NCBI RefSeq assembly: GCF_000429845.1 | Contig: NZ_AUCQ01000001.1 | Location: forward strand, 98,647 to 162,646 | Source of the DNA: Comamonas composti DSM 21721 | GTDB lineage: Bacteria > Pseudomonadota > Gammaproteobacteria > Burkholderiales > Burkholderiaceae_C | Length of the DNA: 64,000 bases | Direction of reading: 5' to 3' | In this document: piece after piece, positions 56,042 through 64,000 of the stretch | Layout: every line of letters begins with the position of its first letter | How positions within the stretch are numbered: position 1 is the stretch's first letter | Notes under the pieces: generated by a model | What the model saw: only the letters and a program-made list of their open reading frames with translations | Told to the model about the DNA's origin: nothing | Database searches by the model: none | Translations under genes and position numbers: made by a program

Positions 56042-56887
56042 TCAAAGCAGCACATCGGGCCCGAGCCCGGGGGCCCAGTCAAAGGACGCCTGGCGCAGCA
56101 CCATGTCTATGTCCAGGCCCAGGGCCAGGCCTACCTCGCCGGGGAAGGAGACGGCCAAAGCCTTCTCATCCCAGCCGGCCTGGTGCGAGCGCGCTCGCCA
56201 TACGGCCAGGTGCAGCACGCCAGCCAGAGGCTCGAGTTCGGCCTGGGCCAGCGGCGCATGCAGCTGAGCCAGCGCATCGACCAGCAAGGAGGGCAATTGC
56301 CAGCTTTCGATCAAGGCTGCACTGAGCTCGCTATAGGCATGGCCATACAGCCTGCGCTCAACCTCGGAGCGGCGCGGGTCCAGCGGATCGCACCAGGCGG
56401 CAAGCCTTGCCGCCTGCTCGGGGGCGGAGCCGTGCATGACCAGCAGCCCCAGCCCATGCAGCAGACCTGCGAGATAAGCCGCCGTAGGGCTTGCCTGCAC
56501 GGCACTTGCCAGAGCCCTCGCCAGGCGCGCCGTTTCCTGGCTGTAGCGCCAGAAGGCATGCAGATCCAAGCTCGGAGCCGCTCTGGAGCCAAGGCCTAGC
56601 TCCGCACGACCCACGATGTCGCGCAATTGGGCAGGGGCGAGCAAAACCAGAGCCTCGGGGATTCCCATGACCTGGCCCTGGAGCTTGTAGGCCGAGGTAT
56701 TGGCCAGGGCCAGCAAGCGCCCTGCGAGCACCGGGTCCTTGCCGAAGAGCTGGCTCAGGCGCCTGAGACTGGGCACCTCGCAGGCCAGCTCGTTCATCAA
56801 CAAGGCCACGGTGCGTGGCTGGCTGGGCAGGAAAAGCGGCCCCTCCACCAGGTCCTGCAGATCCGAAGCCGGCTCCTGCGTTTGCAC
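56042..56887 (-). CDS. HDOD-domain regulatory protein
   Basis: This 281-residue protein has the HDOD output fold, a degenerate HD hydrolase relative found in signalling proteins. LPSQPRTVALLMNELACEVP begins the domain, followed by DPVLAGRLLALANTSAYKLQ and AYLAGLLHGLGLLVMHGSAP. The HD dyad reads HG, so it is not expected to hydrolyse nucleotides. It begins 14 bases after tex in an operon. Role is unknown; some relatives link c-di-GMP or stress to motility. Confidence 0.88.
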   Translation of the reverse strand: MQTQEPASDLQDLVEGPLFLPSQPRTVALLMNELACEVPSLRRLSQLFGKDPVLAGRLLALANTSAYKLQGQVMGIPEALVLLAPAQLRDIVGRAELGLGSRAAPSLDLHAFWRYSQETARLARALASAVQASPTAAYLAGLLHGLGLLVMHGSAPEQAARLAAWCDPLDPRRSEVERRLYGHAYSELSAALIESWQLPSLLVDALAQLHAPLAQAELEPLAGVLHLAVWRARSHQAGWDEKALAVSFPGEVGLALGLDIDMVLRQASFDWAPGLGPDVLL

Positions 56888-56901
56888 GTTCAGCCCGGCG
56901 C

Positions 56902-59271
56902 CTACTTGCGCAGACCTTGCAACTTGGCAAAGGCAGACGCCATGGCGTTGGGCTGCTCGGCCTGCTTGCCACGCGGCGGCTGCGCATAAGCACCACGCCC
57001 CTGGCCACCACGGCCTGCGCTTTCAAAGCGGTTGTCGCGGGGACCATCGCGGCGGGCCGGAGCGGCGTCGAGCTTCATGGTCAGGCTGATGCGCTTGCGG
57101 TCCACATCCACCTCCAGCACCTTCACCTTGACGATCTGGCCGGTCTTGACCACTTCACGCGCGTCTTCGATGAATTTGTGGCTCATCTGGCTGACATGGA
57201 CCAGACCGTCCTGGTGCACGCCCAGATCCACAAAGGCGCCGAACTGGGCCACGTTGCTCACCGTGCCTTCCAGCGTCATGCCTTCCTTCAGGTCCTTGAT
57301 GTCTTCCACACCGTCGTTGAAACGGGCCACCACAAAGTCCGGGCGCGGGTCACGGCCGGGCTTTTCCAGCTCACCCAGAATGTCCTTGATGGTCATGGCG
57401 CCGAACTTTTCGTCGGCAAACTGCTCGGGCTTGAGCGATTTGAGCAGCTCGCCCCGGCCCATGATTTGCTCGATGGGCTTGCCGGTCTTGACGATGATCT
57501 GCTCCACCACCGGATAGGTTTCGGGGTGCACGCCCGTCATGTCGAGGGGATTCTCGCCACCGCGTATGCGCAAAAAGCCTGCGGCCTGCTCGAAGGTCTT
57601 GGCGCCCAGGCCGGCCACTTCCATCAGCTGCTTGCGGCTTTGGAAGCTGCCATTGGCATCGCGCCAGCGCACCACCGATTTGGCCACCGAGCTGGAAAGG
57701 CCGGAGACGCGCGACAGCAGCGGGGCCGAGGCGGTGTTCAGGTCCACGCCCACGGAGTTCACGCAGTCCTCGACCACGGCGTCCAGCTGGCGGGCCAGCT
57801 CGCTTTGGTTCACATCGTGCTGGTACTGGCCCACGCCAATGCTCTTGGGGTCGATCTTGACCAGCTCGGCCAGCGGGTCTTGCAGACGGCGGGCAATCGA
57901 GGCCGCACCGCGCAGGCTGACGTCGATGTCGGGCATTTCCTGGGCCGCGAATTCGCTGGCCGAATACACCGAGGCACCGGCCTCGCTGACCACCACCTTG
58001 TCGATTTTCTTCTCCGCCTTGGCGGCAATCTTGATCAGGTCACCCGCCAGCTTGTCGGTCTCGCGGCTGGCCGTGCCATTGCCGATGGCGATCAGATTCA
58101 CACCATGCTTTTCCACCAACTTGGCCAGCGTGGCCAAGGAGCCATCCCAGTCGCGGCGCGGCTCGTGGGGGTAGATGGTGGTGGTGTCCAGCAGCTTGCC
58201 GGTGTGGTCCACCACGGCCACCTTGACGCCGGTGCGAATGCCGGGGTCCAGGCCAATCACCGTGCGCTGGCCCGCAGGCGCGGCCAGCAGCAAATCACGC
58301 AGATTATCGCCAAACACCTTGATGGCCACCTTGTCGGCGTCCTCACGCAGGCGCGAGAACAGATCGCGCTCGGTGGACAGGCTCAGCTTCACGCGCCAGG
58401 TCCAGGCCACGCATTTGCGCAGCAAATCATCGCTGGCGCGCTTGGCATGGCTCCAGCCCAGGTGCAGGGCAATCTTGCCCTCGGCCAGGCTGGGCTGACC
58501 GGGTTCGGGCTCAATGGGTTGCACCAGCTTGGCTTCCAGAATCTCCAGCGCCCGCCCACGGAACACGGCCAGCGCCCGGTGCGAGGGCACGCGGCCAATG
58601 GGTTCGTCGTATTCAAAATAGTCGCGGAACTTGGCGACTTCGGGGTCGTTCTCGTTCTTGCTCTCCACTTTCTTGGACTTGAGCAAGCCCTCTTCCCACA
58701 GCCATTCGCGCAGCTTTTGCACCAGGGCCGGATCTTCGGCCCAGCGCTCGGACAGGATGTCGCGCACGCCGTCCAGCACGGCAAAGGTGGTGGAGAAATC
58801 GGGGCCGGGCTTGCCATCGTCCAGGGTGGTGGCGGGCTGGCAAAAGGCCTCGGCCTCTTTGTGCGGGTCCAGCGTGGGGTCGGCAAACAGCTTGTCGGCC
58901 AGCGGCTCTATGCCGAACTCCTTGGCAATCTGGCCCTTGGTGCGGCGCTTTTGCTTGAAGGGCAGGTAGATGTCTTCCAGCTCCTGCTTGGTCGGCGCAT
59001 TGGCGATCGCCAGGCGCAGTGGATCGGTCAGCTTGCCTTGCTCGTCAATGGCTTTGAGCACGGCCACGCGGCGGTCTTCCAGTTCACGCAGATAACTCAG
59101 GCGGGCGTCAAGCTCGCGCAGTTGCGTATCATCGAGGCCGCCCGTCACTTCCTTGCGGTAGCGCGCGATGAAGGGCACGGTCGCCCCCCCATCCAGCAGC
59201 TCCACAGCCGCAGCCACTTGCTGTACTGTGGTTTTGAGTTCTGCGGCAATCTGTCCAATGATTTTCTGCAT
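56902..59271 (-). CDS. tex: Tex family RNA-binding transcription accessory protein
   Basis: This 789-residue protein has the Tex core: an N-terminal helical domain (GATVPFIARYRKEVTGGLDD), a YqgF-like domain (VIGLDPGIRTGVKVAVVD), helix-hairpin-helix motifs (LLSRVSGLSSSVAKSVV) and an S1 RNA-binding domain near the C-terminus (GMTLEGTVSNVAQFGAFVDL, LVHVSQMSHKFI). A Gly/Arg-rich tail follows. Tex acts in transcription of highly expressed genes. It is the first gene of the tex-HDOD pair. Confidence 0.94.
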   Translation of the reverse strand: MQKIIGQIAAELKTTVQQVAAAVELLDGGATVPFIARYRKEVTGGLDDTQLRELDARLSYLRELEDRRVAVLKAIDEQGKLTDPLRLAIANAPTKQELEDIYLPFKQKRRTKGQIAKEFGIEPLADKLFADPTLDPHKEAEAFCQPATTLDDGKPGPDFSTTFAVLDGVRDILSERWAEDPALVQKLREWLWEEGLLKSKKVESKNENDPEVAKFRDYFEYDEPIGRVPSHRALAVFRGRALEILEAKLVQPIEPEPGQPSLAEGKIALHLGWSHAKRASDDLLRKCVAWTWRVKLSLSTERDLFSRLREDADKVAIKVFGDNLRDLLLAAPAGQRTVIGLDPGIRTGVKVAVVDHTGKLLDTTTIYPHEPRRDWDGSLATLAKLVEKHGVNLIAIGNGTASRETDKLAGDLIKIAAKAEKKIDKVVVSEAGASVYSASEFAAQEMPDIDVSLRGAASIARRLQDPLAELVKIDPKSIGVGQYQHDVNQSELARQLDAVVEDCVNSVGVDLNTASAPLLSRVSGLSSSVAKSVVRWRDANGSFQSRKQLMEVAGLGAKTFEQAAGFLRIRGGENPLDMTGVHPETYPVVEQIIVKTGKPIEQIMGRGELLKSLKPEQFADEKFGAMTIKDILGELEKPGRDPRPDFVVARFNDGVEDIKDLKEGMTLEGTVSNVAQFGAFVDLGVHQDGLVHVSQMSHKFIEDAREVVKTGQIVKVKVLEVDVDRKRISLTMKLDAAPARRDGPRDNRFESAGRGGQGRGAYAQPPRGKQAEQPNAMASAFAKLQGLRK

Positions 59272-59408
59272 GCAATCCGGCGCCAGCAGGCGCTGTTGTT
59301 TGGGAAAACGATCGAGTGTGCCACAAGCTTTTGCCCATGCCTGGCGGCAAGTCTGAGCTTGCCGGACAGGAGACCCTGCTCCTGCATTTCTAGAATGAGA
59401 ATGGTGCC

Positions 59409-59837
59409 ATGTCCAACCTCAGGCCCGAGTTCCAGATCCTGCCGCTTTTCGCGCAGCGCACGCCCTGCCCTGCCGGTGCCTGCATTTGCGAGCACCAGCA
59501 ATTGCTGGACAGCGGTCACGGCGACCAACGGATACTGCGTTTGACCCGCGAGGAGGAAAAGCAGCTGCTGGCACGCCTGGAACGGGCACAGACCCTGGAC
59601 GAGCTGCGCCGCTTTCAGCAGCGCATGGCCGAGCAACTGGGCATCCAGTTGCGCATCTCGGCCGGACACCACGAAGTGCGCAGCGCACGCGGCCTGACCA
59701 TCGAGCTTGAGCCCCAGCCAGGCCTTTGCCGCAAGACGCGTCGAAACATTCCTGCAGCCATACGCAGGGCCATGGAAGCTCACCCCGAAATCATTCACGC
59801 GCTGCTCAACGAAAACAGCCTGTTCGCCGGCACCTGA
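59409..59837 (+). CDS. Conserved-looking hypothetical protein with a Cys cluster
   Basis: I do not recognise this 142-residue protein. The N-terminus holds a cysteine cluster (RTPCPAGACICEHQQLL) that could bind a metal. The rest is charged and helical (LTREEEKQLLARLERAQTLDEL), followed by beta-rich and basic segments. It lies 30 bases before the DUF72 gene in the same orientation, so the two probably form an operon. Confidence 0.65.
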   Translation: MSNLRPEFQILPLFAQRTPCPAGACICEHQQLLDSGHGDQRILRLTREEEKQLLARLERAQTLDELRRFQQRMAEQLGIQLRISAGHHEVRSARGLTIELEPQPGLCRKTRRNIPAAIRRAMEAHPEIIHALLNENSLFAGT

Positions 59838-59867
59838 AATTGCGGCCACGGACAGCAAGACAGTCTC

Positions 59868-60923
59868 ATGCAGGAAGATCTTTTCGCCACACCCGCCGAG
59901 CCGCCCAGGCCGACTTCAGGCACCGTCCAAGGCAAACCAGGCCAGCAACGAAAAAACCAGGGCGTCCTGGCCTCCCCCTCGGTCGCCCAATGGGCCGAGC
60001 TCGCAGCCCGGCTGCCCGCCGAGCTGCGCTTTGGTGCCTCGACATGGTCCTACCCCGGCTGGGACGGCCTGGTCTGGGACGGGGTCTATGACGCCAGCCA
60101 GCTCTCCAGGAAAGGGCTTGAAGCCTACTGCCAGCACCCTCTGCTGCGCAGCATCTGCGTGGACCGCAGCTTCTGGCAGCCGCTGACGGCCAGCCAGTAC
60201 GCGGCCTATGCGGCCCAGGTGGACGGAGACTTTCGCTTTGTCATCAAATGCCCGGCCGCCGTCACCGATGCCCAGGTACGCAGTGAGCAAGGCCAGGGCC
60301 GGGCGCTGAATCCTGCCTTCTTGCAGCCCGACCTGGCCTTGTCCTGTTTTGTGGAACCTGCGGTCCAGGGTCTGGGATCAAAACTTGGCGTACTGGTGTT
60401 CCAGCTAAGCCCTCTGACCTGGGGCCTGCTGAGCCGCCTCGGCGAGCTCATGGGTCGGCTGCAGACCATGCTGGCCGCGGTACGCCAGACCCTCGATGGC
60501 AACAGCGCCAGCTCCCATGTGATCGTGGCCCTGGAAGTGCGCGACCCCGAGCTCATGACGCCTGCGCTGGCCCAGATGCTGCGCAGCACGGGCTGCACCT
60601 ACTGCCTGGGTCTTCACGGCAAGATGCCGCCCATAGAAGAGCAGTTGCCGCTCTTGCGCGCGCTCTGGCCTGGCCCTCTGGTCTGCCGCTGGAATCTGAA
60701 CCGTATTTTTGGAGCCTACGGCTATGCCGATGCCCAGAAAAAGCATGAGCCGTTTTCCGAGATCCGCAGTCCCGACCCGCATACGCGCGCCGTCCTGGCG
60801 CGAACCATTGCCGGCATCACCCGCGCAGGCCAGCCCGCTTTCGTGACCGTGAGCAATGACGCCGAAGGCTGCGCTCCCCGATCGATTGCCCTGCTCGCCC
60901 AGGCCGTGGCAGACGCAGGCTGA
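59868..60923 (+). CDS. DUF72 domain protein (YecE-like)
   Basis: This 351-residue TIM-barrel protein belongs to the YecE/DUF72 family. RFGASTWSYPGWDGLVW is the signature, followed by SICVDRSFWQPLTASQYAA, DFRFVIKCP and a C-terminal FVTVSNDAEGCAPRSIALLA. The biochemical function is not known. A long hairpin terminator follows. Confidence 0.88.
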   Translation: MQEDLFATPAEPPRPTSGTVQGKPGQQRKNQGVLASPSVAQWAELAARLPAELRFGASTWSYPGWDGLVWDGVYDASQLSRKGLEAYCQHPLLRSICVDRSFWQPLTASQYAAYAAQVDGDFRFVIKCPAAVTDAQVRSEQGQGRALNPAFLQPDLALSCFVEPAVQGLGSKLGVLVFQLSPLTWGLLSRLGELMGRLQTMLAAVRQTLDGNSASSHVIVALEVRDPELMTPALAQMLRSTGCTYCLGLHGKMPPIEEQLPLLRALWPGPLVCRWNLNRIFGAYGYADAQKKHEPFSEIRSPDPHTRAVLARTIAGITRAGQPAFVTVSNDAEGCAPRSIALLAQAVADAG

Positions 60924-60936
60924 GCTCCAAAAACAA

Positions 60937-60967
60937 AGCCGCTTGCTGACACAGCAAGCGGCTTTGG
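60937..60967. terminator. Bidirectional terminator after the DUF72 gene
   Basis: AAAGCCGCTTGCTG and CAGCAAGCGGCTTT are perfect complements around a three-base loop, giving a T-run in both directions. It serves the DUF72 gene and the convergent small basic protein gene. Confidence 0.9.
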
Positions 60968-61049
60968 AGATGGCCGGGAGAGACAAGCCACCAGCCTCCG
61001 GTCTTGACCACAGGCTGAAGACCGGCACCAGGCTCGGTCAAGCCAGGGC

Positions 61050-61211
61050 TTAGCGATGACGCTTGCCGGGGCTCTTCTTGTGATGGGTGTTTGCACCGCG
61101 AGCGCGGCTCACGCGCTGGCCACGGCCATGCGTGGGCAGGCTTGTGCCGTTGGGCAGCGGGGGCTGGGGGGTGGCTTTGCGGTCGGCTTCAGTGACAATC
61201 TTCTTGCCCAT
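61050..61211 (-). CDS. Small basic hypothetical protein
   Basis: This 53-residue protein starts at an ATG with AAGGA upstream. It is very basic, with no hydrophobic segment: GKKIVTEADRKATPQPPLP, then PTHGRGQRVSRARGANTHHK and a KSPGKRHR tail. It could bind nucleic acid or ribosomes. No family is recognised. The longer frame to 61289 lacks a ribosome site. Confidence 0.6.
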   Translation of the reverse strand: MGKKIVTEADRKATPQPPLPNGTSLPTHGRGQRVSRARGANTHHKKSPGKRHR

Positions 61212-61322
61212 GATGTTTTTCCTTTTAAAAAGAGATGACAACACTCCATTAGGCCATAGCCTGCCGCCGGGCTGCAGAAAAAAGCGCATACAGCCCCATG
61301 TTTTGCTCTCCCACCTGGTCTT

Positions 61323-62447
61323 TCAGCCGGCCGTACTCACACCGGCGGCCTCGAAACTGGCCATCTCGTTGAGAATCGCGCAGGCAGAAACCAGCAAGGG
61401 CCAGACCAGGGCCGCACCCGAGCCCTCGCCCAAACGCAGTTGCCAGTCCAGCAAAGGTTCGGCTTCAAGATGGGCCAGCATGCGCGCATGACCCGGCTCG
61501 CCCGAGCGGTGCGAGAACACGCAGCGCTCAAGCACAAAAGGCCGCAGTCTGCTGGCCACAAGCACAGCGGCCGTGGCAATGAAGCCATCCACCACGATCA
61601 CCCGGCGCTCGGCTGCAGCCTGCAATACCGCGCCCACCATGGTGGCCACCTCGTAGCCGCCCATGGCTGCGAGCACCTCCAGAGGGTCGTGAAGCCGGGC
61701 ATGCAGCGCAAGCACCTGATGCAAAACTGCCGTCTTGCGTGCCAGGCCCTGGGCATCCAGGCCGGTTCCTGCGCCTGTGACTTCCTCCAGAGGCTCGCCA
61801 CAAAGCTTGGCCAGCAGCAGCGAGGCGCAAGAGGTATTGCCAATGCCCATCTCCCCCAGCAGCAAGGCATTGCCTGGCAATCTCTGCATCAGGTTCATGC
61901 CGTTGCGCAAGGCCAGCTCGCACTCGGCCTGGCTCATGGCCGGGCCCTGGCTGCAGTCGCGTGTCCCGTAGCCGAGCTTGCGTCGCCACAGCCTGGGCTG
62001 TCCAGGCTGGGGGAGTTTGTTGTCGGGATCCTGCTCGCGCAGCGCGAAATCCTTGGCCACACCGCAGTCCACCACATTCAATGCCAGGCCATGCTGGCGC
62101 GCTAGAACACTGACCGCCGCCCCGCCAGACAGAAAGTTCTCCACCATTTGCCAGGTCACATCGGCGGGATAGGCGGACACGCCCTGGGCCGCGAGCCCAT
62201 GATCGCCTGCAAACACCAGCATCTGCGGCGCTTGCAGCCTGGGCGTCTGGCTGCCGAGAATGCAGCCCAGGCGCAAGGCCAGAGACTCCAGCCGCCCCAG
62301 AGAGCCCACAGGCTTGGTCTTGCGGTCCAGCAGATGCTGTAGCTGTGCAGCCAGGCCCGGGTCTTGCATGGATGCGATGGGCGGCAAGGCCTGCATTGAC
62401 GAGGCAGGGCTGGAGACGGACGACGTTTGCGTCAGGTTCATTGTCAT
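61323..62447 (-). CDS. cobT: Nicotinate-nucleotide-dimethylbenzimidazole phosphoribosyltransferase
   Basis: This enzyme of about 374 residues makes alpha-ribazole phosphate, used in the lower loop of cobalamin. DRKTKPVGSLGRLESLALRL and MLVFAGDHGLAAQGVSAYP are at the N-terminal core, LLLGEMGIGNTSCASLL is in the middle, and FSHRSGEPGHARMLAHLEAE is near the end, with the catalytic Glu in the GEGSGAAL segment region. Start is uncertain between ATGs at 62447 and 62441. Other cobalamin genes and a cobalamin riboswitch are not seen nearby. Confidence 0.92.
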   Translation of the reverse strand: MTMNLTQTSSVSSPASSMQALPPIASMQDPGLAAQLQHLLDRKTKPVGSLGRLESLALRLGCILGSQTPRLQAPQMLVFAGDHGLAAQGVSAYPADVTWQMVENFLSGGAAVSVLARQHGLALNVVDCGVAKDFALREQDPDNKLPQPGQPRLWRRKLGYGTRDCSQGPAMSQAECELALRNGMNLMQRLPGNALLLGEMGIGNTSCASLLLAKLCGEPLEEVTGAGTGLDAQGLARKTAVLHQVLALHARLHDPLEVLAAMGGYEVATMVGAVLQAAAERRVIVVDGFIATAAVLVASRLRPFVLERCVFSHRSGEPGHARMLAHLEAEPLLDWQLRLGEGSGAALVWPLLVSACAILNEMASFEAAGVSTAG

Positions 62448-62554
62448 AAGCGGATACACCAACTGCACACCTGCCGATGAAGGGCCCGAGTGCGCCCCGA
62501 CAAGTGCAAAGCGCAGATTCTGGACTGAAACAACACGGCTCATACGCCAAGAGC

Positions 62555-62788
62555 ATGTTCACACTCATTCTGCTGACCCATCTTGGGCCAGCGACTGTTG
62601 GTTTTACGCAAGCCCTCCCGGGGCCTGCAACGGCACTGATGGATGCAAACCAGAGCGGAACTTTATTGCGCCAGGCCGACTGTGCAGCGCAGACCCAGAT
62701 GCTGCGCTGCCTCAGAGCTGATGACTGCGCCCAGAGAGGCAGAGCAGCGTACTCAGCGGCACGCGGTTACAAGGTGTTTATCGCCTGA
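62555..62788 (+). CDS. Possible small secreted protein, uncertain
   Basis: This 77-codon frame begins at an ATG with a mildly hydrophobic N-terminus (FTLILLTHLGPATVGFTQAL), followed by a segment with three spaced cysteines (ADCAAQTQMLRCLRADDCAQ). No family is recognised and there is no strong ribosome site. It lies divergent to cobT and could be chance. Confidence 0.3.
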   Translation: MFTLILLTHLGPATVGFTQALPGPATALMDANQSGTLLRQADCAAQTQMLRCLRADDCAQRGRAAYSAARGYKVFIA

Positions 62789-63209
62789 GTGCTTACAGGG
62801 AGATGTCATGCAGAGCATGGGGCAAGGCTAGGATTTGCGCACCATGTCCGGGGTCGCCATGGCCGGCTGTCCGGCGATGGGCAGAGAGGGACGGCAGAGA
62901 GGGACGGCAGAGAGGGACGGCAGAGAGGGACGGCAGAGAGGGACGGCAGAGCCTACTGCTGTTCGGACATGGTGCTACCAGACATCACGATGCGCATTCT
63001 TGTAGTGCGCTATTAATGGCTGTGACCGGACGGGAGACCGGGAGCCAGCGGACTCAATGCAGGCCTTTGAAGTCGTCGACATCGCCCGGATATGACAACG
63101 CTGTCATTCATGAGTGCTTGCGTGTGCAGACCTGCGCTGCAAGCTCTTGCCCTGGCGCGAAGACGCTGCAAGAAGGCCTTTCCAACGTATTCCAAACAAG
63201 GAGATGACT
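62789..63209. other. Intergenic region upstream of the porin
   Basis: No gene is seen. It contains a 13-base tandem repeat (62881-62951), described separately, and AAGGAG at 63198-63203, the ribosome site of the porin. The porin promoter is presumably between them. Confidence 0.5.
62881..62951. repeat. 13-bp tandem repeat
   Basis: The unit GGGACGGCAGAGA is repeated four full times (62888, 62901, 62914, 62927) with a near-complete fifth copy at 62940 and a half copy before the first. The unit is not a multiple of three, so it is non-coding. It is likely variable in copy number. Confidence 0.95.
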
Positions 63210-64000
63210 ATGAAGTGGCAAGTACTCAAGTGGCTTCCCGTGGCAGCGCTGGCTGGTGCCGCAGGCCTGGGCCATGCGCAAAACTCGGTCACAGTCTACG
63301 GGCGTGTGGTCTCGGGTGTGGCCTATCAGTCGAATATCTACGACCTTACGACACAGACTTCCGGCAATGCCTGGAGGACTGCTGGCAATGAATGGGGAAC
63401 CAGCTTCTGGGGGTTCAAGGGAAACGAAGACCTGGGCGGCGGTCTTTCGGCCCTGTTTCAGCTTGAAGGTGGCTTTGCGCTGCCTGATGGTGCAAGCAGC
63501 GGGCTGAGCTTTGGCCGCCGGGCCACCGTGGGGTTCAAAGGAGGATTCGGAACCATCAAGCTGGGCCGCGAGATCCCGGTCTCCGATGCGATATGGGCTC
63601 TCGATCCATCGGGCCAGCAGACGATGGGCTCGGCGACGCTGGTCAATGGCCGCAACTGGCAGGGCCACAGCAATATGATTTATTACGAAACCCCTAGCTT
63701 CGGCGGCTTTAGCGGGTTTGCATTGACCAGCCTGGGCGAGCAGGCGGGCTCTTTCAGCGCCTTGCGCAAGGATGCAGTGGTGCTGGCCTATACCTCACCC
63801 TCCATGGAATTTCGGGTGATCTACGACTCGGTGCGCGATGCCAATGGAGGCTATAGCACGCTCTACACCGCATCCAAGCATCTGGCACTTGGCGGCTCCG
63901 CGCAGCTCGGGCCGGCCAAGCTGTTTGCAGCCTATGAGACGCTTTCTGCCTCAGAAGCCCAGAGCGGCCCGACAAAGGCCACGCAATACTGGCTGGGTGC
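63210..64000 (+). CDS. Gram-negative porin (Omp32-like), partial
   Basis: This gene runs off the window; about 263 residues are visible. The N-terminal signal peptide (WLPVAALAGAAGLGHAQ) is followed by SVTVYGRVVSGVAYQSN, the typical betaproteobacterial porin start, then WGFKGNEDLGGGLSALFQLE and GFGTIKLGREIPVSDAIW, with the constriction loop region after it. It would form a general trimeric outer-membrane channel. The ATG has AAGGAG seven bases upstream. It reads through to the window end without a stop. Confidence 0.93.
   Translation, partial: MKWQVLKWLPVAALAGAAGLGHAQNSVTVYGRVVSGVAYQSNIYDLTTQTSGNAWRTAGNEWGTSFWGFKGNEDLGGGLSALFQLEGGFALPDGASSGLSFGRRATVGFKGGFGTIKLGREIPVSDAIWALDPSGQQTMGSATLVNGRNWQGHSNMIYYETPSFGGFSGFALTSLGEQAGSFSALRKDAVVLAYTSPSMEFRVIYDSVRDANGGYSTLYTASKHLALGGSAQLGPAKLFAAYETLSASEAQSGPTKATQYWLG

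Noticed and set aside
62441..62560. Cobalamin riboswitch upstream of cobT
   Set aside because: No B12-box-like conserved sequence seen and the region is too short.

Overview
The window looks like a chromosomal segment of a betaproteobacterium of the family Comamonadaceae, most likely Comamonas or a close relative. The reasons are the GC-rich, tightly packed genes, the RegB/RegA-ctaA-ctaB neighbourhood, the LivHMGF operon with its own binding protein, an Omp32-like porin, and repeated intergenic palindromes ending in AGCTGCTAGCGC/GCGCTAGCAGCT. The genus call is inference from gene content; no 16S gene is present.

Layout. Positions 1-3130 are an accessory edge: a GC-rich gene-poor stretch, an AT-rich stretch, a lone chaperone-usher type fimbrial adhesin, a decayed IS3-family element and a tRNA-Gly(CCC) whose 3' end faces this block. 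Positions 3587-7614 hold heme A biosynthesis (ctaA, ctaB) and a RegB/RegA redox two-component system. Positions 7630-11012 hold an FAD oxidoreductase, an ElaB/YqjD-YqjE-YqjK-like membrane/stress operon and an orphan MetQ-like binding protein. Positions 11130-16573 (minus strand) form one tightly coupled operon: biotin ECF transporter bioM-bioN-bioY, then an acyl-CoA ligase, a thiolase-like protein and a nitroreductase. The order bioY-ligase-thiolase resembles Bacillus yhfU-yhfT-yhfS.

Positions 17817-44598 are a complete type VI secretion locus in two divergent operons. Leftward: tssH, tssB, tssC, hcp, tssJ, tssK, PAAR, vgrG, a DUF4123 adaptor, a DUF3304-like lipoprotein, a Tle1/DUF2235 lipase effector, tssL (with OmpA domain), tssM, tagF. 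Rightward: FHA protein, tagJ, tssE, tssF, tssG, tssA. All core Tss proteins are present. No PpkA kinase or PppA phosphatase gene is seen despite the FHA protein. The lipase effector is split by a frameshift exactly at a run of eight G inside its conserved GVHSDVGG motif, and the adjacent candidate immunity lipoprotein carries a run of ten G. This is the most interesting signal in the window: a possible phase-variable effector/immunity pair.

Positions 44885-49569 are a branched-chain amino acid (or related) ABC importer. They are followed by ompW, the oxidase assembly ferredoxin ccoG, a bacterioferritin that lacks the heme-ligating Met52, ilvD, an HDOD protein with tex, a DUF72 protein with an unknown Cys-rich partner, cobT, a 13-bp tandem repeat, and the start of a porin cut by the window end. 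Recurrent nested palindromes (11039-11114, 44763-44842, 53863-53938) sit at operon ends.
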